DNA from: SIG565 sp045647785
GTDB taxonomy: Bacteria; Bacillota; Clostridia; Oscillospirales; Acutalibacteraceae
Length of the DNA: 32,338 nucleotides
Direction of reading: 5' to 3'
Assembly (NCBI GenBank): GCA_045647785.1
Contig: JAZRMU010000081.1
Location: 1 to 32,338 of the forward strand
Under the pieces are notes generated by a model. The model was not told the origin of the DNA and searched no databases. It worked only from the letters and a program-made list of their open reading frames with translations. Made by a program: the position numbers and the translations under genes. Below, piece by piece: positions 22,553 through 30,170 of this stretch (position 1 is its first letter; the number at the start of each line of letters is the position of its first letter).

Positions 22553-25107
22553 TATTTCTTTGCCTCGTACCAGTTTTTTCCATAGGCTGCATCGGCCGAA
22601 AGCTCAACGCGCATTTGGGCGGCTGCTCTCATTTCCTCACCTAAGATATCGCACACCTTGTCTGCCAAATCCTCGCGGCACTCCACTATCAACTCATCGT
22701 GCACCTGCAAAATAAGGCGGGCATCGAGCTTTTCTGCGGCTAAACGGTTATACACCCGCACCATTGCAATTTTAATAATATCTGCCGCTGTGCCCTGAAT
22801 AGGAGCATTGCGCGCTACGCGCTCGCCAAAAGCGCGAAGCATTCCGTTTGATGAAGCAAGCTCGGGCAAGGGGCGGCGGCGACCAAATTCGGTTACAACA
22901 AAGCCCTGCGCCTTCGCCTGCTCTATAACCGTGTTCATATATTTATCAACGCCCGAATAGGCGGCAAGATAATTTTTAATAAGCGTGTCTGCCTCTTTGC
23001 GGGTTACACCTATATCTTTAGCAAGCGAAAATGCACCGATTCCGTAAACTATGCCGAAATTCACTGCCTTGGCACGGCTGCGAAGCTCGGGTGTTACCAT
23101 TTCGGTCGGCAAACCAAAGGCTATCGCGGCAGTGGCGGTGTGAATATCAGTGCCCGCCGAAAAGGCATTAATCATATTTTCATCATTTGCTATGTGCGCA
23201 AGTACGCGCAACTCAATCTGACTGTAGTCGGCATCACAAAGCACATATCCGTCCTTTGCTTTGAAGAATTTTCGAAGCTGCCTGCCCTCCTCGGTTCTGA
23301 CAGGGATATTCTGCAAATTCGGCTCAAGCGACGATATTCTACCGGTCCTTGTTTCGGTTTGATTAAAGGTAGTTCGCACTCTGTTGTCCGATTCTGCAGC
23401 ATCCAAAAGACCGCGGCAGTAGGTGGAATTAAGCTTTGATAGCGTACGATAATTAAGCAGCTTTTCAATCACCGGGTGGTGGTTGCGCAGCTCCTCCAAC
23501 ACCTCGGCAGAGGTGCTATAGCCCTTTTTATTCTTTTTTCCTGCGGGCAAGCCCAGCTTTTCAAAAAGCGCCTCACCGAGCTGTTTGGGAGAATTTACAT
23601 TGAATTCATAGCCAACCAGCTCCCAAATCTCACTCTGCAGCTCGTTTGTTCTGCGGTCGAGCTCCATTCCATATTCGGCAAGACCCTGTGTATCGAGCAA
23701 AAAGCCCTGACATTCCATATCTGCTAACACTCGTGCCAGCGGTATCTCTATGCTTTTAAGCAGCTGACCCTGACCCGACTCCTCAAGCACCTCCCGCAGT
23801 CTATCACAAACTGCAGAATGCTCGGCGGCCTCGCTCAAAAATTCGTAGGCATCGGGTGTTACTTCAGCTGCCACAGCAGAATATTCTGCGGCGAGTCGGG
23901 AAATTTCATACCCCGAAGACGAGGGATTTGCAAGATAGGCTGCAAGCAGACTGTCAAAGGTAACATTCTTTATATCGAGTCCCTTTTCCCAGAGTGCCTT
24001 GCAGATGTTTTTATAATCATACACCCTTTTTGCACAGCTATCAGACAAAATTTCGGCAAAACGCAGACTGTCAGCAGAAAAATCGGCAATCTTGCCGCCC
24101 GATATCACCGCCGCGCGACTGAAGTCGCTATTAAAAAGTATATCGCAGCCGTCCGATACTAAAAGCGCCTCGGGGTCTACTGTTTTTAGCACGCTCTTTG
24201 GAGCTGCTGCATCAAAGAGGGACATCTGCGATGCCTCGGGGGTTATCCCCATCTGCTCCATTAATTTAAAAAATTCAAGGCGGGTCATAAGCTGTGCTAC
24301 GCCGCTTTCGTCAGGCTCTGTATTGCCAAGCGCATCAATGCCACCCTCGAGCGGTACACTTCGGCAAATAGTGCCTAGCCAGCGCGAAAGATACGCGCTT
24401 TCCTTGCCTGCCATCAGCTTATTTTTAAGTGCATCTCTGATATCAAGATTTTCTATATTGTCATAGATATAATCGATACTGCCAAAGCGGGTTATAAGCT
24501 CACTCGCAGTTTTTTCACCAACACCCGTAACACCGGGGATATTATCGGAGCTGTCGCCCTGCAGGGCCTTTAGCTCTATCATTCCCGCTGGCTCTACCCC
24601 ATATTTTTCGAATAGTGCCACCTTATCAAAATTTGTATGCTCGCTTTTGCCCATACGCGTTGTTGTAAGCAAAACGCGGGTTGTATCGGACACTAGCTGC
24701 AGCGCATCGCGGTCTCCCGTTGCTATAACACACTCGTTGCCGCTTTTCTCGCAAAGGGTGGCTACTGTTCCTAAAATATCGTCGGCCTCATAGCCCGCCT
24801 GCTCTAGAATAGTGTAGCCCATTAAAGAAAGCCACTCCTTAAGAATAGGCAGCTGGCTGTGCAGTTCCTCGGGCATACCCTTGCGCCCCGCCTTATACTC
24901 GGCGTATTTTTCGTGGCGGAAGGTCGGCTTTTTAAGGTCGAACGCAACAACAATATTATCCGGGCTTTCAGCCTCAATTAAACGGTTAAGTGTGGTTATA
25001 AAACCGTAAATCGCATTGGTGAACTCACCCGACTTTGTTGTAAGCAGGCGAATACCGTAAAACGCGCGGTTAATTATTGAGTTTCCGTCAAGAGCCAAAA
25101 CTTTCAT
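22552..25107 (-). CDS. polA: DNA polymerase I
   Basis: An 851-residue repair and lagging-strand polymerase. Residues 1 to about 285 are the 5'-3' exonuclease (LALDGNSIINRAFYGI, GYEADDILGTV, GDSSDNIPGVTGVGEKTA). Residues about 300-460 keep the 3'-5' exonuclease fold but lack the DxE and later acidic residues, so proofreading is probably absent, as in many Firmicutes. The polymerase domain has motif A DADYSQIELRVLAH, motif B RSRAKAVNFGIVYG and motif C LQVHDELIVE. It is the first gene of the long minus-strand block and is divergent from dusB. GGGAGT precedes the ATG. Confidence 0.97.
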   Translation of the reverse strand: MKVLALDGNSIINRAFYGIRLLTTKSGEFTNAIYGFITTLNRLIEAESPDNIVVAFDLKKPTFRHEKYAEYKAGRKGMPEELHSQLPILKEWLSLMGYTILEQAGYEADDILGTVATLCEKSGNECVIATGDRDALQLVSDTTRVLLTTTRMGKSEHTNFDKVALFEKYGVEPAGMIELKALQGDSSDNIPGVTGVGEKTASELITRFGSIDYIYDNIENLDIRDALKNKLMAGKESAYLSRWLGTICRSVPLEGGIDALGNTEPDESGVAQLMTRLEFFKLMEQMGITPEASQMSLFDAAAPKSVLKTVDPEALLVSDGCDILFNSDFSRAAVISGGKIADFSADSLRFAEILSDSCAKRVYDYKNICKALWEKGLDIKNVTFDSLLAAYLANPSSSGYEISRLAAEYSAVAAEVTPDAYEFLSEAAEHSAVCDRLREVLEESGQGQLLKSIEIPLARVLADMECQGFLLDTQGLAEYGMELDRRTNELQSEIWELVGYEFNVNSPKQLGEALFEKLGLPAGKKNKKGYSTSAEVLEELRNHHPVIEKLLNYRTLSKLNSTYCRGLLDAAESDNRVRTTFNQTETRTGRISSLEPNLQNIPVRTEEGRQLRKFFKAKDGYVLCDADYSQIELRVLAHIANDENMINAFSAGTDIHTATAAIAFGLPTEMVTPELRSRAKAVNFGIVYGIGAFSLAKDIGVTRKEADTLIKNYLAAYSGVDKYMNTVIEQAKAQGFVVTEFGRRRPLPELASSNGMLRAFGERVARNAPIQGTAADIIKIAMVRVYNRLAAEKLDARLILQVHDELIVECREDLADKVCDILGEEMRAAAQMRVELSADAAYGKNWYEAKK

Positions 25108-25192
25108 AAATTACTCCCAAAATGTATCTAATATATCATTTTATATTATAGCAAATAAATTATGATTTGTATACTCTAAAATTGTAAATAAT

Positions 25193-25221
25193 TTGACAAC
25201 TTTTATTTGTTTGTATATAAT
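25193..25221 (+). promoter_or_regulatory. Consensus promoter of dusB, implying a leaderless mRNA
   Basis: TTGACA (25193-25198), 17 bases, TATAAT (25216-25221). Only seven bases (TGTGCTT) separate the -10 box from the ATG at 25229, so the transcript should start at or within a base or two of the start codon. Confidence 0.8.
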
Positions 25222-25228
25222 TGTGCTT

Positions 25229-26200
25229 ATGAAGATAGGAAATGTAGAAATTAAAGGCTTTGCTGCGCTGGCTCCCATGGCAGGTGTTGCCGATAGAGCT
25301 ATGCGCGAAATATGTAGAGAATTCGGTGCCGCTTACACCGTTGGAGAGCTGACAAGCTCTAAAGGCGTGAGCCTTGGCGACCGCAAAAGCGAGGGCTATT
25401 TGCAGATATTCGATGCCGAAAGACCTATGGCGTCGCAGCTTTTTGGCTATGAGCCCGAGGTTATGGCGGAGGCTGCAGCAATAGCCGAGCAAAAGCACCC
25501 CGAATTTATCGATATAAATATGGGCTGTCCCGCACCCAAGGTTGCGGGTAACGGCGGCGGCAGCGCGCTCCTTAAAAACCCCGAGCTCGCGGGAAAAATC
25601 GTTGAAAAGGTAGTGTCCGCCGTAAATGTGCCTGTAACAGTTAAAATTCGTACAGGTTGGGACGAGCAGAGCATTAATGCGCCCATTGTTGCCGCTATTT
25701 GTGAGGCGGCGGGTGCCAGCGCTATTACCGTTCACGGTCGAACAAGAAAACAAATGTATGCTCCGGGTATCGACTTTGACACTATCGCCGCAGTCAAAAG
25801 TGCAGTTAAAATACCCGTTATTGCAAACGGCGATATAAATTCAGCTTTGGCTGCCGAAAATATGCTAAATCGCACAGGCGCCGATTTCCTTATGGTGGGC
25901 AGAGCTGCTATGGGCAACCCCTTTATTTTTCGCGAGATTAACGCATATCTTGAGCGTGCCGAGCTGCTACCCGAGGCAACTATTCGCGAGCGACTTGATA
26001 CAATGCTCCGGCACATCGGGCTTATGCTCGAATATAAGGATGAGCGCGTGGCGCTAAATGAAGCGAGAAAGCATGCCGCTTGGTACTTAAAGGGTATGCG
26101 CGGAGCTGCAAAGCTACGCATTTTGTGCGGGCAGATAAGCTCTCGCGAAGATATTTACGCTATTTATCAAAAAGCACTTGAGAATAGCGAAAACTTATGA
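25229..26200 (+). CDS. dusB: tRNA-dihydrouridine synthase B
   Basis: A 323-residue FMN enzyme that reduces uridines in the tRNA D-loop. The TIM barrel starts FAALAPMAGVADRAMRE; the catalytic Cys is in DINMGCPAPKVAGNGGGSAL; FMN-binding blocks are VHGRTRKQMY, VIANGDI and MVGRAAMGNPF. The C-terminal helical domain ends about residue 323. The ATG at 25229 gives the family N terminus (MKIGNVEIKGF). No Shine-Dalgarno sequence precedes it and the promoter lies immediately upstream, so translation is probably leaderless. It is upstream of yebC, which has its own promoter. Confidence 0.93.
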   Translation: MKIGNVEIKGFAALAPMAGVADRAMREICREFGAAYTVGELTSSKGVSLGDRKSEGYLQIFDAERPMASQLFGYEPEVMAEAAAIAEQKHPEFIDINMGCPAPKVAGNGGGSALLKNPELAGKIVEKVVSAVNVPVTVKIRTGWDEQSINAPIVAAICEAAGASAITVHGRTRKQMYAPGIDFDTIAAVKSAVKIPVIANGDINSALAAENMLNRTGADFLMVGRAAMGNPFIFREINAYLERAELLPEATIRERLDTMLRHIGLMLEYKDERVALNEARKHAAWYLKGMRGAAKLRILCGQISSREDIYAIYQKALENSENL

Positions 26201-26206
26201 TAAAAT
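26178..26206 (+). promoter_or_regulatory. Promoter of yebC
   Basis: TTGAGA (26178-26183), 17 bases, TAAAAT (26201-26206), overlapping the dusB 3' end. Confidence 0.6.
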
Positions 26207-26242
26207 AGTTAGGTTGAATTTACATTCTAAAGGAGAATCTGT

Positions 26243-26977
26243 ATGTCAGGACATTCTAAATGGAACAACATAAAGCGCAAAAAGGAAAAAACCGATGCCG
26301 CAAAGGCTAAAATTTTTACCAAAATGGGCAGAGAGATTGCCGTTATCGTTAAGCAGGGCGGTCCTAATCCCGCAGAAAACAGCAAGCTAAAGGACGCTAT
26401 CGCAAAGGCAAAGGCTGCCAATGTGCCGAACGATAATATTGAACGCATTATCAAAAAAGCAGCCGGTGATAACGATGCTACTAATTACGAGGAGCTTGTA
26501 TACGAGGGCTACGGTCCGAACGGTATCGCCGTTATTGTTGAAACCCTCACCGATAACCGCAACCGCACCGCAGGTGAGATGCGCCACTACTTTGATAAGT
26601 GCGGCGGAAACCTTGGTCAGTCGGGCAGCGTTATGTTTATGTTCGACCGTCGCGGTCAGATTACCATTGAAGCCGAGGGGCTTGACGAGGACACAGTTAT
26701 GGAGGCCGCACTCGAGGCAGGAGCCGAGGACTTTACCTTTGACGGAGATGTGTTTGTAATAGATACCGACCCGAACGAGATGGGCAATGTGCGTGATGCG
26801 CTCGAGGCCGCAGGCTATTCCTTCCTTGCAGCCGAGGTGGCTTACGTACCGCAGACCACAAGCACCATTGACGACCAAGACGGCATTGCAAAAATGGAAA
26901 AACTTATCGATTTACTTGAAGAAAACGATGATGTTCAGGAAATTTGGCACAACTGGGAAATGCCCGATGAGGAATAA
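26243..26977 (+). CDS. YebC/PmpR (TACO1) family protein
   Basis: A 244-residue conserved protein. The family has been described both as a DNA-binding regulator and, more recently, as a translation factor that helps ribosomes at difficult sequences. The N-terminal MSGHSKWNNIKRKKEKTDAA, the KLKDAIAKAKAANVPNDNIERII block and the YEGYGPNGIAVIVETLTDNRNRT motif are full matches. The C terminus is acidic. AAAGGAG is 7 bases upstream of the ATG. It ends at a strong hairpin. Confidence 0.95.
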   Translation: MSGHSKWNNIKRKKEKTDAAKAKIFTKMGREIAVIVKQGGPNPAENSKLKDAIAKAKAANVPNDNIERIIKKAAGDNDATNYEELVYEGYGPNGIAVIVETLTDNRNRTAGEMRHYFDKCGGNLGQSGSVMFMFDRRGQITIEAEGLDEDTVMEAALEAGAEDFTFDGDVFVIDTDPNEMGNVRDALEAAGYSFLAAEVAYVPQTTSTIDDQDGIAKMEKLIDLLEENDDVQEIWHNWEMPDEE

Positions 26978-26982
26978 TTAAT

Positions 26983-27009
26983 AAAACCCCGCCACTATGG
27001 TGGGGTTTT
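26983..27009 (+). terminator. Terminator after yebC
   Basis: CCCCGCC / GGTGGGG stem (one G-T pair), 5-base loop, flanked by AAAA and TTTT. Confidence 0.8.
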
Positions 27010-27020
27010 CGTTTACAATA

Positions 27021-27056
27021 AAAATCCCGACTAAACTGTCGGGATTTTATTTTTTA
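27021..27056. terminator. Second hairpin terminator, bidirectional
   Basis: 11-bp stem AAAATCCCGAC / GTCGGGATTTT, 6-base loop, then ATTTTTT on the plus side. It overlaps the last codons of the decayed minus-strand gene, which it probably once terminated. Confidence 0.75.
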
Positions 27057-27202
27057 TTAATTCCTCTGTAGGCACTTCGTCTACAGGAGTTTCTTCAACT
27101 GACGCTTCCTCTACAGGAGCCGGAGCAACAGGTGCCGATACCCATAACACAGCTAATGAGCAAAATTGCTAAAACCGCCAAAAGGGATAACAGTTTTTTG
27201 AT
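27031..27202 (-). pseudogene. Decayed small lipoprotein/secreted protein gene
   Basis: Read on the minus strand from 27202 the codons give KKLLSLLAVLAILLISC then VMGIGT, a signal sequence with a lipobox-like LISC. The start codon is ATC instead of ATG although AGGAG lies about 9 bases upstream. After about codon 24 the frame breaks; a different reading frame then continues PVAPAPVEEASVEETPVDE and ends at a TAG in the terminator hairpin. The signal region closely matches that of the LRR protein at the left edge (KKLLALLAVFALVLSTC, IMGIGT), so the two are likely related by duplication. The loss of start plus frameshift argues for a pseudogene, unless there are sequencing errors. Confidence 0.65.
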
Positions 27203-27320
27203 TTTTATTTTCTCCTTTATTTCGCAATTTTTTCGGAGCAACGCCCCTCGTCTGAATTTTACACACAATCAGCCCAAAATTAATAAAATTTTACGGTTTT
27301 TATCTTAATTTTTGGTAACC

Positions 27321-27365
27321 TATACTATAGGGAAATGTTTTTACATAACCTTTCCCCATAGTATA
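27321..27365. repeat. 15-bp inverted repeat with one mismatch
   Basis: Left arm TATACTATAGGGAAA (27321-27335), right arm TTTCCCCATAGTATA (27351-27365), 15-base loop. No T run follows, so it is not an ordinary terminator. Confidence 0.6.
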
Positions 27366-27609
27366 CATACAACGCTTCGAATAATTCCAATTTTTTGAAA
27401 AATTACGCGTCTCTTTTTGGAATTTTTATTTACATAACCTTTATATTCATATTATTTTTCGAACGCGAATTATTATAGTTATCCACCGTGTTTTTAACAG
27501 TTATAAACCCATTTTAAGCCAAAAACGACTCAAAACCGGGGTAAATTGTGGATTACTATGTGGAAAACTTGGATAATTATCCTTTGGTATTTTAGTTTAC
27601 ATAATGTTT
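27340..27609 (+). repeat. Dispersed TTTACATAACCTTT direct repeats
   Basis: Exact 14-base copies at 27340-27353 and 27429-27442, and a 12/14 copy (TTTACATAATGTTT) at 27596-27609, all in the same orientation. Confidence 0.55.
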
Positions 27610-27687
27610 GGAATTATGCAAAAATGCATATTTTTTTAATTTTGTAAACTTTCACAAACTTTGCGCAGTTTTTAAAGCAAAATTCTG

Positions 27688-28026
27688 CTACATCATTATA
27701 TAAAGAAGAGCGAGCATTAATTTTTCGTCGGCAGCATCGGCCCCAAGCAGCAGCATAATGCCAACAAGCAAGGAGCGGTCGCTATCTCCGACCAGCGACT
27801 TAAAATTTATAATATCAAAAACCGAATTCCGCTTCACAGGCAGCTCTGTTTTTGAGGGTATTGGCGGAGGCTGCTGTTCACCGTACCCGCTGCCCTGCTG
27901 ATGTCTGCCGCCCATAGGAGCTTTCGGTTGCGACCCATGCCGTTCGCGGGCATCGCGTGCGCGATTATTCATTTCCATTATTCTGCTTTGCGCGCGCTCA
28001 AGCTCTGCTCGGTTCAATTCTTCCAT
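27688..28026 (-). CDS. Unrecognised small protein, third gene of a three-gene unit
   Basis: I do not recognise a function. The 112 residues have a charged helical N terminus (MEELNRAELERAQSRIMEMN, probably coiled coil), a flexible Gly/Gln/Pro/Arg-rich middle (about 28-62) and a hydrophobic C terminus (RSLLVGIMLLLGADAADEKL then MLALLYIMM) that could be one membrane hairpin or a buried helix. It ends nine bases short of nothing else: downstream lies only the AT-rich gap. It follows the 111-residue gene by 9 bases. Confidence 0.7.
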   Translation of the reverse strand: MEELNRAELERAQSRIMEMNNRARDARERHGSQPKAPMGGRHQQGSGYGEQQPPPIPSKTELPVKRNSVFDIINFKSLVGDSDRSLLVGIMLLLGADAADEKLMLALLYIMM

Positions 28027-28035
28027 ATTCCACCC

Positions 28036-28371
28036 CTATAAAATATTCATAATGCCACTTTCCTGCAGAAGCGGGAGCATATCGAGCAGCTTCAGAATTT
28101 TCACTGCGCGGTCCACCCTTTCCTGACGCTTTTCCGACAAGTGCGGCTTGAGAGCCAGTAGCAGACGGCTGCGGTTATCGGTGTCCTGGCTTTTAAATTT
28201 ACTCATAATACCTAAAACCTTGGATAAATCGATATCGGGCAAGGAAGGACTGGCCTGCGGTGGCGGGGACTGCTGCTCGCTGCCCAAGAGCCCCGCCGCC
28301 ATTTCGCGAATGCGCGCAAGCTGTTGTGGGTCGGACAGCATACTGCTTATTTTTTCGCTTAAATCATCCAT
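28036..28371 (-). CDS. Unrecognised small helical protein, second gene of the unit
   Basis: Function not recognised. Residues 1-30 (SEKISSMLSDPQQLARIREM) and 55-105 (LLLALKPHLSEKRQERVDRA, then VKILKLLDMLPLL) look helical and amphipathic, joined by a Pro/Ser/Gln linker. It is soluble in appearance, with no signal peptide. GGGGGAG precedes the ATG, which overlaps the upstream gene by 8 bases. Proteins of this style (short, SDPxxL plus LKPxLxxxRxxRVDxAxK) are common in Clostridia as hypothetical proteins, from memory. Confidence 0.75.
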   Translation of the reverse strand: MDDLSEKISSMLSDPQQLARIREMAAGLLGSEQQSPPPQASPSLPDIDLSKVLGIMSKFKSQDTDNRSRLLLALKPHLSEKRQERVDRAVKILKLLDMLPLLQESGIMNIL

Positions 28372-28558
28372 TTATATCTCCCCCAAAGAGAGCGCGGTAA
28401 AGCGCCTTGGCCTCCTCGCTTTGCAGTAGCTTTTGCGTCGCCGTCTTATCATTTAACAGCTTTTCAACCGCCGCACGGTCGGCTGACGATAGCATTCCCA
28501 TTATCTCATCGGGCGAAACACCGCCCTTTGCCTTTTCGAAAATATCTTTTTTATCCAT
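28364..28558 (-). CDS. Unrecognised 64-residue protein, first gene of the unit
   Basis: Function not recognised. A short helical protein, MDKKDIFEKAKGGVSPDEIM then LLNDKTATQKLLQSEEAKAL and ending in LFGGDING. The SSADRAAVEKLLND and LLQSEEAKALYRALFG pieces resemble, in pattern, the SDPxxLxxI segment of the next protein, so the two may interact or share descent. GAGGTGA lies 5 bases upstream of ATG 28558; a GTG at 28567 is inside that site. No convincing promoter was found in 28571-28660. Confidence 0.7.
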   Translation of the reverse strand: MDKKDIFEKAKGGVSPDEIMGMLSSADRAAVEKLLNDKTATQKLLQSEEAKALYRALFGGDING

Positions 28559-28662
28559 AAAAATCACCTCATATTTCTACAATAATTTATGCCGCAAGAT
28601 AAAAAGGTATGTTAAAATACAATGAAATTTAATATATTACTATAAAAATACGATATTTTTTC

Positions 28663-28691
28663 TTGACAGCGAAAAAAATCGGTCGTATTAT
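28663..28691 (+). promoter_or_regulatory. Promoter of gdhA
   Basis: TTGACA (28663-28668), 17 bases, TATTAT (28686-28691); AGGAGG follows upstream of the ATG at 28724. Confidence 0.75.
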
Positions 28692-28723
28692 AAATAAGTA
28701 AATCTATTAGGAGGTACTATATT

Positions 28724-30076
28724 ATGTTCAAAAGCGAATATCTTAATCGCGTTTACGAAACAGTTTCTAAACGCAACGCAGGCGAAACCGAATTTTTACA
28801 GGCTGTAAAAGAGGTGCTTGTTTCCCTTGAGCCCGTTGTTGCCGCTAACCCGAAAATCGAGGCAAACGGCATTATCGAGCGCATTGTTGAACCCGAAAGA
28901 ATGATTTCCTTCAGAGTTTCTTGGGTTGACGATAATGGCAAGGTTCAGGTGAACCGCGGCTACCGCGTACAGTTCAACTCGGCTATCGGCCCGTACAAGG
29001 GCGGTTTACGCTTCCATCCGAGCGTTAACGCTTCAATCATTAAATTTTTAGGCTTCGAGCAGACCTTTAAGAACAGCCTTACAGGTCTTCCCATGGGCGG
29101 CGGCAAGGGCGGCTCCGACTTCGATCCTCGCGGTCGCAGCGACGGAGAAATCATGCGCTTCTGCCAGAGCTTTATGACCGAGCTTGCAAAGCACATCGGT
29201 GCTGATACCGACGTTCCTGCAGGCGATATCGGTGTAGGCGCTCGCGAAATCGGCTATCTCTACGGTCAGTACAAGCGCCTTCGCAACGAATTCACAGGCG
29301 TTCTTACCGGTAAGGGTATTGCATACGGCGGCTCTCTCATCCGACCTGAAGCAACCGGCTTCGGCGCTGTTTACTACACCGCTGAAATGCTCAAATCCTT
29401 CGGCGAGGAAATCAAGGGCAAGACCTTTGCTATCTCGGGCTTCGGTAATGTTGCTTGGGGTACTGTTAAGAAGATTGCCGAGCTTGGCGGTAAGGTTATC
29501 ACCATTTCCGGTCCTGACGGCTATGTTTTAGACGAGGAAGGTATTACAAGCGAAGAAAAAATCAACTTTATGCTTGAAATGCGCTCAAGCGGACACGATA
29601 AGGTTAAGGATTATGCAGATAAATTCGGCGTTCCTTACTTTGAGGGTCAGAAGCCTTGGGGCGTTAAAGCCGATGTACTTATGCCCTGCGCTACCCAGAA
29701 CGAGGTAGATGTTAAGGAAGCAGAGCTTATGATTGCTAACGGCATTAAGTATTATGTTGAGGTTTCCAATATGCCCACCACCAACGAGGCAGTAGCACTT
29801 CTTAAAGCAAACGGTGTTATTGTTGCTCCCTCAAAGGCTGTAAATGCCGGCGGCGTTGCTGTTTCCGGTCTTGAAATGAGCCAGAACTCTATGAGGTACA
29901 GCTGGACTGCAGAAGAGGTTGATGCAAAGCTCCACCAGATTATGGAGGGCATCTACAAGGCATCCTTCGATGCAGCTAAAAAGTACGGCATGGAGGGCGA
30001 CCTTGTTGCAGGCGCTAACCTTGCAGGTTTTGAAAAGGTTTGCGATGCAATGATCGCTCAAGGTATTGCTTACTAA
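28724..30076 (+). CDS. gdhA: Glutamate dehydrogenase (probably NADP-dependent, hexameric)
   Basis: A 450-residue cytoplasmic enzyme that interconverts 2-oxoglutarate plus ammonia and glutamate. The catalytic region is FKNSLTGLPMGGGKGGSDFD with the active Lys; GDIGVGAREIGYLYGQYKR and the Rossmann block AISGFGNVAWG follow. Length (about 445-450) fits the hexameric small GDH of Clostridia. Cofactor choice is inferred from family resemblance. Codon use is strongly biased to C-ending codons, and promoter and ribosome site are near consensus, which suggests high expression. It is monocistronic, closed by a UUCG-loop terminator. Confidence 0.95.
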   Translation: MFKSEYLNRVYETVSKRNAGETEFLQAVKEVLVSLEPVVAANPKIEANGIIERIVEPERMISFRVSWVDDNGKVQVNRGYRVQFNSAIGPYKGGLRFHPSVNASIIKFLGFEQTFKNSLTGLPMGGGKGGSDFDPRGRSDGEIMRFCQSFMTELAKHIGADTDVPAGDIGVGAREIGYLYGQYKRLRNEFTGVLTGKGIAYGGSLIRPEATGFGAVYYTAEMLKSFGEEIKGKTFAISGFGNVAWGTVKKIAELGGKVITISGPDGYVLDEEGITSEEKINFMLEMRSSGHDKVKDYADKFGVPYFEGQKPWGVKADVLMPCATQNEVDVKEAELMIANGIKYYVEVSNMPTTNEAVALLKANGVIVAPSKAVNAGGVAVSGLEMSQNSMRYSWTAEEVDAKLHQIMEGIYKASFDAAKKYGMEGDLVAGANLAGFEKVCDAMIAQGIAY

Positions 30077-30090
30077 TTTTTAAATGCATA

Positions 30091-30123
30091 AAAACACCCC
30101 CGACTTCGGTCGGGGGCTTTTTT
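30091..30123 (+). terminator. Terminator after gdhA
   Basis: 8-bp stem CCCCCGAC / GTCGGGGG closed by a TTCG tetraloop, then CTTTTTT. Confidence 0.92.
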
Positions 30124-30125
30124 GC

Positions 30126-30154
30126 ATAAAAAACGGCGGGAGCAAGCCCCCGCC
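30126..30154 (-). terminator. GGCGGG palindrome serving as terminator (repeat copy 2)
   Basis: Minus-strand GGCGGGGGCTTGCTCCCGCC followed by GTTTTTTATG, 16 bases after the stop of the gene at 30171. It is a near copy, in the same orientation relative to its gene, of the element at 3538-3558. Confidence 0.65.
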
Positions 30155-30170
30155 CTACGTTATATTATAT

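Larger units (their letters stand above)
27216..27687. other. AT-rich gene-free region with DnaA-box-like cluster; candidate replication origin
   Basis: No coding frame is supported in these roughly 470 bases. Sites one mismatch from TTATCCACA occur at 27479-27487 (TTATCCACC), 27547-27555 (complement of TAATCCACA) and 27559-27567 (complement of TTTTCCACA); weaker ones lie at 27568-27576 and 27577-27585. The region also has a 15-bp inverted repeat (27321-27365), three copies of a TTTACATAA-type repeat, and AT-rich stretches. Genes to the left are mostly minus strand and the larger ones to the right plus strand. dnaA and dnaN are not here, so this is a candidate only; another cis-acting or RNA function is possible. 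Confidence 0.35.

Noticed and set aside
22552..25107. Loss of proofreading in PolA as a novelty
   Set aside because: A degenerate 3'-5' exonuclease domain is common in Firmicutes DNA polymerase I.
25160..25753. 197-residue minus-strand open frame over dusB
   Set aside because: It lies opposite the conserved dusB frame, has Cys/His-rich random-looking sequence and no ribosome site.
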